Below are positions 1 through 5,825 of a stretch of DNA of 5,825 nt, in pieces (position 1 is the first letter of the stretch; each line of letters begins with the position of its first letter). The position numbers and the translations under genes were made by a program. The stretch comes from JABSOG01 sp041583135 (lineage in GTDB: Bacteria > Pseudomonadota > Gammaproteobacteria > Enterobacterales > Alteromonadaceae), in assembly GCA_041583135.1 (NCBI GenBank), contig JBFHGJ010000185.1, forward strand, positions 1-5,825. Reading direction: 5' to 3'. Under the pieces are notes generated by a model. The model saw nothing but the letters and a program-made list of their open reading frames with translations. It had not been told where the DNA came from and did not search any database.

Positions 1-364
1 CAAAACCACTAAGGGCTGCGGCCGCTAAATCAGCCAGTGCAAAGCTGGCATAAATGACGATTTTCTTCTGCCATGCGGCTTTCATCAATACCTTGCTAAG
101 CTCAAAATAAGACTGCATTTGGTCAAAGCAGGCAAATATCACATCAGGGGCGCTTTGCTCGTCAAAGGTTAAAGTGCCGAGCGTATCATGTTCTGTGATA
201 TCCAATTCGACTGAGGCGACACTGGCCATTTGTTTGACTAGCTCGGCAGTATCACCTGCCGATAAACAGCAAATATGCTTGCCACTAAACGCTTGTAGCT
301 GCTGGTTAAAATCCACTGCCGCTTTAAGTGGTGCATTCACCTGATACTCTGTGGTAAACAGCCA
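1..364 (-). other. Start of next module's KR structural subdomain (partial)
   Basis: After a short Ser/Pro/Ala-rich tether (residues 1798-1820), the sequence resumes at NWLFTTEYQV (Trp1821). This resembles the opening strand of the first KR structural half (APIWQVQ). Alternating strands and helices follow, such as HICCLSAG, DVIFACFD and KKIVIYASF, consistent with a Rossmann-like fold. The window ends before any NADPH motif or catalytic residues. A DH is not seen between the KS and this region. The call rests on position, opening strand and fold pattern rather than a strong motif; a different processing domain cannot be excluded from the first 120 residues alone. Confidence 0.6.
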
Positions 365-3300
365 ATTAGGCGCTTTAGGCTCGCTCTGAGCTGATGGTGT
401 AACGGTGTGATCCGCTAACGCTTTACTCGGCGCCCAGTAAGATTTACGAGCAAACGGATACACCGGCAAGCTGATGCGATAAGGAGTTTGTTCGCCGTAA
501 AGTCTGCGCCAGTTAAACTCATAGCCTTTGACCCAAAGTTTTAGCAGGTTATCGACACGCCCTTGTGCCACCCAGCTATCAACAGCCGCCTCTAAAGCAT
601 CATCTTCGGCAAATAGCTCGCCAAGCAAATCGTTTGGCTCAGCTTTTGCTCGGTAATAACTTGGGATATCGGCATGTTCGCTTAGCTTGCTATCAAGCAG
701 TGTTTTTAGCTTTTCTTTTAACTCATCAATGCTGCTTACAATAAAGGCCAAACGCTCATTTTTGGCCTCACGCCCTACTTGCAGCGTATAGGCAATATCA
801 GCAATATCGGCATCGGTTTTAAGGGCAAAATCATAAAGGTTTTGCACTACCGTCATTAACTGCCCGGCACTATTGGCCGAGAGTAAAATCAAGCGTTTAT
901 CTTGTGGTAAAAGCGCTCTGTGACCTTGGTATTCACTGACGATAATATGGGCGTTCGCGCCACCTGCGCCAAATGACGACAGACCCGCCGTTCTAGGGTA
1001 ACCATCTGGTTTAGGCCATTCGCTTAACTGCTGCTGTACATAAAACGGCGTGGTGGCAAAGTCGATATTTGGGTTTGAGTTTTGCGCGTGTAGGCTTGGC
1101 ACCAACTGCTTTGCTTTTAACTGCATTAATACCTTGGTCAGCCCGGCGATGCCCGCTGCCGACTCAAGATGGCCGATGTTGGATTTAACCGAGCCAAGAG
1201 CGCAAAACTGTCTGTCCAGTGCTTGATTGGACACATCACCAAAGCCCATACTTAGCCCGGCAACTTCTATGGGGTCGCCCAATACAGTACCTGTGCCATG
1301 GGCTTCAATATAACCGATGGCCTCAACCGGCACGCCTGACTTAGCAATGGTCTTGGCGATAAGCGCGCCTTGGGCATTGGGGTTAGGCACGGTAAAGCCG
1401 TTGGTTTTACCGGCGCTGTTAAGCTGGCTGGCCTTGATCACGCCATAGATGTTGTCATGATCTAAGACAGCGTTATCGAGCGGTTTAAGTAACACCGCGC
1501 CCACACCTTCACCATCGACAAAACCGTCGGCACCGGCGCCAAAGGCTTTGCATTTGTCACTGGGCGAGAGCATGGTCAGTTCGCTTAAACCAATATAGTG
1601 CTCGGGATGAACGATGAGGTTAACCCCACCGGCAATGGCCAGCTCACAACTGCCCGCCTTAATGCTCTCAATGGCTAAGTGAATGGCGGTGAGCGAGCTT
1701 GAACAAGCAGTATCTACCGCCATACTCGGCCCTTGAAAATCAAATAGATAAGATACCCGATTGGCAATAGACGAATAGCTTGGATGGAAGTTATAGCCGC
1801 TATTCATCACCCCAACAAATACCCCGACACTGCGCTCACCAGAGAGGTTTTTCGGGGTATAGCCAGCATCTTCTAAACACCAATACGCCTGCTCTAAGAA
1901 CAGACGCTGCTGTGGATCCATCCCTTCGGCCTCTTTTGGCGAGATACTGAAAAACAGCGGGTCGAATAAGTCGATACCGTCGATAAAGCCGCCATATTGG
2001 CTGTAGTGATGACCCGCCTTGCCCTTTTCGCTATCAAAGTGCGCTTGCCAAGGCCAGCGCTCAGGCGGTATCTCGCCAATGGCATTGACGCCGTCTTTAA
2101 GCAGTTGCCAAAAGGCGTTTACATCTTGCGCTTTAGGGTAACGACCACTTAGGCCGATAATGGCGATATCTTGTGTTTTAGCATCGAAGGCTCTGTTCGT
2201 TGGTGTCTCGCTTTGGACTGCCACCGGTTTAGCTACCCTTGCCGCCACAGCGCTTGGGGCGCTATAGCCTATCAATTCAAGCAGCCGTGGCTGGTGTTGC
2301 GCGATTAAATAGTCCACCAACGCATTGATGGTTTGCACTTGGAAAAACAGCGTGCTGTCGATGGGATTGAAGAACTTGCGCATTTGCTCGGTGAGCTGCA
2401 CCACCAAGATGGAGTCCATGCCGTAAACTTCCATCGGCTTGGCGCCATTTAATTGCGATGGCTGCATGCCTAGGGTTTCGGCCACTTGACGTTTTACCCA
2501 GTCACTGACTTTTTGCTTAAAGTCGCCACTATTGCTCACAGGAGCGCTCTGTTCAATTGGCGCTTGGCGCACTACAGCGACTTGCTCAGCTGCGCTTGGC
2601 ACCACACCATTACTTTTGGCGGCGATGATCTGCTGCCCTAGGTCATTGAGCTCAGGGGCAGCAAAGTGCACCGTATCAAAGCCTTGTTGGCTCAATATCT
2701 CATACCAGGTATCCGCAGCAATGCCCGGACAACCGGGCAGTCTTAAAGGGGTATCTTGATAGCGCCACCAGCCATCGAGTAAACCAAAGGTTAGATGGTG
2801 AAACAGGCTGTTTTGACTCATTTCATTGAGCAGCAACACGCCATTTTGATGCAGCAGCGCTTTGGCGTTATCAACAGCGACGCGAATGTCGGCGCAGGCA
2901 TGAAATACCTGGGTGCCAAGTACAATATCAAAGCTATCCGGGTTTAAGCCTTGGCTGGCAATGGTTTGCTCAATGTTTAAAAGCCCGGTGGTAACGCAGT
3001 TAAACGCTGGGCCTTGGGCTTTAACATAACGCTCAAAGTTAAGTAAAAACGCTTTTGAGATGTCGGTAAAATGATATTGGGCGATATTGCCAAGATAGGG
3101 TTTTAGCGCCTCAAGTACAATTTTGCTGGTGCTGCCGGTGCCTGCACCAACCTCAAGGATACGAATTTGGCGATTGGGGTTTTGGCTTAACCACAATTGA
3201 ATTTGGTTGCAAAGCTGCTTGGCAAGTAGCTGGTTGTAGCCATCGGCGAGCGGATTGTTGGCATAGACATTCGTGACCAACGCCGCGCTGCCCTTGGCAA

Positions 3301-5825
3301 AGATCACGTCGGTGGCTTGTACTTTGCCGCAGAGAATGTTGCTTAGCTGCTCAAGGCAAGGTTCAACCAGTGCCACTTCGTTTTGATTGGGCCAATGGGC
3401 TTTGTCGCTATGCCACTTGGCCCACAAATCAGATAACGGCGTATGGCTATTGTGGCCGATAAAATCTTGCGCACTTGCCAGCCAGCGCTGGTATTTGGCT
3501 AGAACTTCAGCGCTATTGAGTTGTGCAAGTATGGCTGATAGCAGCTGCGGTAGTAGACGCTCAAAACCTTGGCGTTTGCTCTGTTTAAGGGTTTGTAGTT
3601 GTTCAAGCTTATGGGCAGGCAATGTCACCGGAGTTTGCGCCAACAGGCCGTTTGAACTATCGCGATAACAGGCAAGCGCCAGCTGTTGGTTTATCTCTTT
3701 AACCGCGCCGGGCTTTAAGGTTTTCACCAGTGACAGCTGATTGATGGGCAGCTCAAGTAAGCTGTTGATGGCAGCGATGCCCTCTTGTGGCTCAATAGAG
3801 CCGATACCGGCTTGGGTCATCTTATCGCGGTATTTATCTTGTGCCACAACCCCGACCTGACCCCAATAACCCCAGTTGACCACTTTAACCGGGCAAGACC
3901 ACAGGCCGTTTAACTGCTGGGCAAAGGCATCTTTAAAGGTGCAGGCCGCAGCGTAGTTACTCTGCCCCGGCAAGGTCATAAATGACTGTAATGACGATAA
4001 AAATAGCGCAAAGTCTAAATCTAACGACTGTGCGGCAATCGCAAGGTTAACACTGGTATCAAGTTTGGCTTTTAGGGCGGCATTAAAGGTGGCTTCATCC
4101 ATTGCGCCAATGCTTTTATCGGCCAAATGAATCGCGCTATGGACCAAGCCGTTCACTTGGACAAAGCGTTCTTTGATTTGTGTGAAGGCGGCTTGTAAGG
4201 CGCTAAGGTCTGCGCCATCGGCCTGAATATACCAGGGCTTAGGACCAACGCAGGCGATATCATCTAAAAGGTGTTCAATCGCTTGATTGGGCGCGCTGCG
4301 GCCAAGCCAGATAAGCTGGGCGTTAAACTGCTCGGCAAGCCACCTACTCCAAATCGCACCAATGCCACCGGCGCCACCTAAAATAACGTAAACACCGTTG
4401 TTTTTAAAAGAAAAGCCATTCGATGAAGGGGCAAAAGATAAAGGCGCTAAAGTGCGCTCAAACCACTGCTGATTGCGATAGGCCCTTACTGCGGCGTTTT
4501 GCTCAAAGCTTTGGCTTAAGCACGCCATAAAGCTGTTAAGATTTAACTCAGTGATGTCACAACAGCGCACCTGCCAGTGAGGATATTCTTTGGCAATTGA
4601 GCCGACCAAACCATGAACTGCGCTGTGCGTGGCATCGACTTTGGCATGTTGATGGACGCTAATGGCCTGCTCGGTAATGGCGGTTAGTTGCAGTGTATTT
4701 GCCTGCGCGCCAGTATTTACTAGCGCTTTGATAACGCGAAATAAACCTTTTACGCCGATTTCAGCACTCTCAATCATGCCTTTATCGATTGCACCTGTTG
4801 ATTTTGGTGCCAGCCAAATCACCTGATTGATGCCAGACAACTGACTTAGGTGACTTTCGATATCACTTTGGCTTTTGGTGAGCTCAGTGGGCAGTACAGC
4901 GCATAAGCTTGCCACATTGCCTAACCGCTTTATCTGTTCACTCTGAGCGATGAGTAAGGTTTGGCCGTTTAATGTGGCTGGTTTGATGAAAGCTTCCGTT
5001 TGAACTTGCCAAATGGGCGCAGCGTATGTCAGTTCGCCATGAGCTGGTTTGCTAGTATCACAGTTAAACTCTGGCTGATTTTTTGGCAAAGCACGACAAC
5101 TAAGGCCTTCGGCTTTTATACACAGCTCTCCTTGCTCATCAATCACTGATATGTCGATTTTACTCCCGCCGTTTATCACCTGCTGCTTACAGGCATAGGC
5201 CCATAAATGACCGGTTAACGGCTTGAATACACTCACTTTATCGACGGCAAAAGGCAGTTGGGCGCTATCGTTTAGCAGGCTTTGCAGTTGCAGCGCGCAA
5301 TCAAATAGCGCAGGCGGTAGTGCGAGTTCAGCAGCAAAACGCTGTGAGCAGTCAATTCGGGCCAATGCCTCAGCGCCATTGACCCAAGCCTGTTGAGTCA
5401 ACTGATAGCTTTTGCCATAGCCAAGCCCTTGTGCTTTTAACTGCTGATAGAAAGCCTCACCATCTAATAGCTCAGCGCCAATAAAGCGGGTTTTAATGCT
5501 TTCAATATCAAGATGCTGGGCGCTGTCATTAAGCCTGTGGAGCTGGCCTTTACAATGCCCTGCGACCGCAAAGCTCACACCGTTTTGGTTCTGCTCAAAG
5601 GCCATATTGATGTGGCGGGTTTGGCTTTCTAAGACTATCGGTTTTAACCAGTTGACGCCATCAAAAGCAACCGGCACAAAAGCACGTTCGCCGTTAAGCT
5701 GACTATAGCCAAAACGTGCCATTTCAAGTAATGCTACGCCGGGCATAACGCAGCTATCAAATGCCACATGATCTTTGACCAGAGCATGTTGTGCGCTTAG
5801 CTCGGCGCTAAATTGCACACGCTCA
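1..5825 (-). CDS. Modular trans-AT type I polyketide synthase, internal fragment (DH-KR-MT-ACP-KS-[KR])
   Basis: One uninterrupted frame covers the whole window, partial at both ends (1941 full codons, first complete codon at 5824-5822). It encodes a cytoplasmic multidomain megasynthase that builds a polyketide chain on phosphopantetheine arms. Domains in order, numbered from the first full codon: DH 1-245, KR structural half about 265-475, KR catalytic half 478-693, C-methyltransferase about 743-1070, ACP 1102-1178, KS 1219-1632, post-KS linker 1633-1797, then a second KR-like structural half from about 1821 to the edge. No acyltransferase lies between KS and the next KR, so malonyl loading must come from a separate enzyme. 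Catalytic residues are present in DH, KR, MT, ACP and KS, which argues against a decayed gene. Neither the start codon nor the stop is in the window. The class assignment is very secure. The trans-AT subclass rests on the missing AT and on motif style. Gene name and product are unknown. Confidence 0.96.
434..928 (-). other. Post-KS linker (KS flanking subdomain, trans-AT type)
   Basis: About 165 residues follow the KS where a cis-AT enzyme would carry an acyltransferase. The region starts as the normal KS-AT linker fold (KRLILLSANSAGQL, then DIAYTLQVGREA near residue 1680). It continues through WVKGYEFNW (Trp1764 to Trp1772) and closes with LPVYPFARKSYW (ending at Trp1797). This closing signature wraps back onto the KS in known PKS structures. 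No GHSxG acyltransferase motif is present, and the region is far too short to hold an AT. Malonyl units must therefore be supplied by a discrete acyltransferase encoded elsewhere. Confidence 0.88.
929..2170 (-). other. Beta-ketoacyl synthase (KS) domain of the next module
   Basis: This domain takes the chain from the preceding ACP onto its active-site Cys and condenses it with a malonyl unit on its own downstream ACP. It begins at DIAIIGLSGRYP (Asp1219) and ends near GAGGANAHIIVSEY (Tyr1632), about 414 residues, slightly short for the family. The full catalytic triad is present: Cys1374 in VDTACSSS, His1509 in EAHGTGT, and His1552 in KSNIGHLES. The spacings of 135 and 43 residues are normal. 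Other hallmarks include DPQQRLFLEQAYW, DGFVDGEGVGAVLLK and GKTNGFTVPNPNAQ. Because the active Cys and both His residues are intact, this is an elongating KS, not a non-elongating KS0. The loop before SIANRVSY is unusually short (see findings). In trans-AT systems the KS sequence correlates with the incoming intermediate, so its clade should report an alpha-methyl enoyl substrate. Confidence 0.97.
2171..2265 (-). other. ACP-KS intermodule linker
   Basis: About 31 residues rich in Ala, Val, Pro, Ser and Thr (SAPSAVAARVAKPVAVQS and following) lie between the ACP and the KS. No stop codon, start codon with upstream ribosome site, or docking-helix pattern is apparent. The two modules are therefore fused in one polypeptide rather than split between subunits here. 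Confidence 0.7.
2290..2521 (-). other. Acyl carrier protein (ACP) domain
   Basis: This domain carries the growing chain as a thioester on a phosphopantetheine arm added by a separate transferase. The attachment site is Ser1138 in the motif VYGMDSILVVQL. The rest of the four-helix fold can be followed: FKQKVSDWVKRQVAETLGM for helix I and STLFFQVQTINALVDYL for helices III and IV, close to the TLFFEYQTI signature of trans-AT carrier proteins. It is a single ACP, not a tandem. The Trp that marks ACPs serving beta-branching (HMG-synthase) cassettes, shortly after the Ser, is absent, so plain linear processing is expected. Confidence 0.95.
2522..2615 (-). other. MT-ACP interdomain linker
   Basis: About 31 residues join the methyltransferase to the carrier protein. 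The stretch is rich in Ala, Val, Ser, Gln and Pro (for example VRQAPIEQSAPVSNSG) and shows no domain signature. This composition is usual for a flexible tether that lets the ACP visit the catalytic domains of its module. Confidence 0.7.
2616..3600 (-). other. SAM-dependent C-methyltransferase (MT) domain
   Basis: This domain transfers a methyl group from S-adenosylmethionine to the alpha carbon of the beta-ketoacyl-ACP, before ketoreduction. The SAM-binding motif I is ILEVGAGTGSTS (residues 889-900), followed by the acidic FTDISKAF strand that normally contacts the cofactor. A His-Glu pair, His975 in VFHACADI and Glu1001 in LLLNEMS, matches the catalytic dyad described for PKS C-methyltransferases. 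The stretch GWWRYQD (from Gly1018) is another family hallmark. At residue 972, the Asn normally seen in the NVLHAT motif is Gln, a mild departure. The N-terminal helical region (about residues 743-830) contains ALVEPCLEQL and ADGYNQLLA, as in other PKS MT lids. A C-methyltransferase is favoured over an O-methyltransferase by these motifs and by its position between KR and ACP. Confidence 0.93.
3740..4399 (-). other. Ketoreductase (KR) catalytic domain, probably B-type
   Basis: This domain reduces the beta-ketone on the ACP-bound chain to a hydroxyl using NADPH. The nucleotide-binding motif GGAGGIG spans residues 483-489. The short-chain dehydrogenase catalytic set is present: Lys587 in KAKLD, Ser611 in FLSSLQSF, and Tyr624 in GQSNYAAAC, with the expected 13-residue Ser-Tyr spacing. 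Cys628 stands where many cis-AT ketoreductases have Asn four residues after Tyr; Cys here is common in trans-AT ketoreductases. Asp569 in HLADKS matches the diagnostic Asp of the LDD motif, and the Trp diagnostic of A-type enzymes is absent (Met616). Together these suggest a B-type, D-configured hydroxyl. The domain sits between DH and MT, the usual DH-KR-MT order in trans-AT modules. Activity is likely; the stereochemical call is an inference. Confidence 0.93.
4400..5035 (-). other. KR structural (non-catalytic) subdomain
   Basis: This is the truncated Rossmann-like half that precedes and supports the catalytic half of PKS ketoreductases. It opens with a beta-strand entry at APIWQVQ (Trp272). 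It ends with a conserved stretch starting at His404, HGLVGSIAKEYPHWQVR, which is a typical signature just upstream of the NADPH-binding half in trans-AT ketoreductases. No nucleotide-binding glycine motif occurs in this half, as expected for the family. It makes no separate product and works as one unit with the following catalytic half. Confidence 0.85.
5090..5824 (-). other. Dehydratase (DH) domain, N-terminus cut by window edge
   Basis: This domain removes water from the beta-hydroxyacyl-ACP made by the KR of the same module, leaving an alpha,beta double bond. It has the double-hotdog layout. The N-terminal half holds the catalytic His19 in the stretch DHVAFDSCVMPG, and the C-terminal half holds the catalytic Asp175 in FDCALQ, with Gln179 at the expected DxxxQ spacing. 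A YGxxxQ motif (Tyr136 to Gln141), common in PKS dehydratases, lies between them. The usual HxxxGxxxxP motif has Asp23 in place of Gly, while Pro28 is kept. Double-bond-shifting DH domains typically lose the second-half Asp and the Pro; both are kept here, so an ordinary dehydratase is the better call. Only about 10-20 residues seem to be missing at the N-terminus, judging from how close the His motif lies to the edge. Confidence 0.9.

Noticed and set aside
18..25. GCGGCCGC (NotI-like) site near the window edge, possible cloning junction
   Set aside because: It is in frame, encodes part of an Ala run, and the PKS frame continues unbroken across it, so it is coincidental.
434..928. Possible degenerate acyltransferase after the KS
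   Set aside because: The region is too short, lacks a GHSxG motif, and matches the normal KS-flanking linker seen in trans-AT enzymes.
1894..2085. Short minus-strand open frame (63 codons) in a different phase
   Set aside because: It lies within the KS coding sequence, off-phase from the PKS frame. Its Arg/Ser-rich translation has no recognisable motif, and it has no separate regulatory context.
2290..2521. Beta-branching ACP
   Set aside because: There is no Trp shortly after the phosphopantetheine Ser, and the ACP is single rather than tandem.
2532..2759. Plus-strand open frame of 75 codons
   Set aside because: It is antisense to the end of the MT and the MT-ACP linker. The composition looks like a reverse-complement shadow, with no motif or credible ribosome site.
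3387..3668. Plus-strand open frame of 93 codons, Cys/Ser/Leu/Trp rich
   Set aside because: It is antisense to the N-terminal part of the MT region. The odd composition is that of a shadow frame opposite a real coding sequence.
5496..5702. Plus-strand open frame of 68 codons with a hydrophobic start
   Set aside because: It is antisense to the DH domain. The hydrophobic run comes from the reverse complement of DH codons, and no gene context supports it.
5090..5824. Double-bond-shifting (isomerising) DH
   Set aside because: The shift-type markers (loss of the second-half Asp and of the motif Pro) are absent; Asp175 and Pro28 are kept.

Overview
The window lies entirely inside one very large gene on the minus strand. 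A single reading frame, with codons starting at position 5824 and stepping down by three, runs from edge to edge through 1941 complete codons. I read no stop codon in it. Active-site codons of every domain fall in this same phase. The encoded protein is a stretch of a modular type I polyketide synthase (PKS). No acyltransferase follows the ketosynthase (KS), and the KS, ketoreductase (KR) and post-KS linker have the motif style of trans-acyltransferase (trans-AT) assembly lines. There is no intergenic DNA, so no promoter, ribosome binding site, terminator or RNA gene is expected, and I saw none.

Layout in protein order, from high to low coordinates: dehydratase (DH, about 5824-5090), KR structural half (about 5035-4400), KR catalytic half (about 4399-3740), SAM-dependent C-methyltransferase (MT, about 3600-2616), acyl carrier protein (ACP, about 2521-2290), KS (about 2170-929), post-KS linker (about 928-434), and the start of the next module's KR structural half (about 364-1). 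The upstream end is cut just inside the DH. The downstream end is cut inside a KR-like region.

How it works, inferred from domain chemistry: an upstream KS outside the window extends the chain with malonate loaded by a separate acyltransferase. MT methylates the alpha carbon, KR reduces the beta-ketone and DH removes water. The ACP then carries an alpha-methyl-alpha,beta-unsaturated acyl chain. The KS in this window accepts that chain and begins the next round, whose module seems to lack a DH directly after its KS. All catalytic residues I could check are present, so both the processing module and the KS look active.

The organism is probably a gammaproteobacterium. The base composition is roughly balanced (estimated by eye), with frequent TTA/CTT Leu, AGC Ser, and both GCC and GCG Ala codons. 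This is unlike the high-GC codon use of actinobacterial or myxobacterial PKSs and fits a marine gammaproteobacterium such as Alteromonadales or Oceanospirillales. That placement is an impression, and I cannot name the polyketide product.
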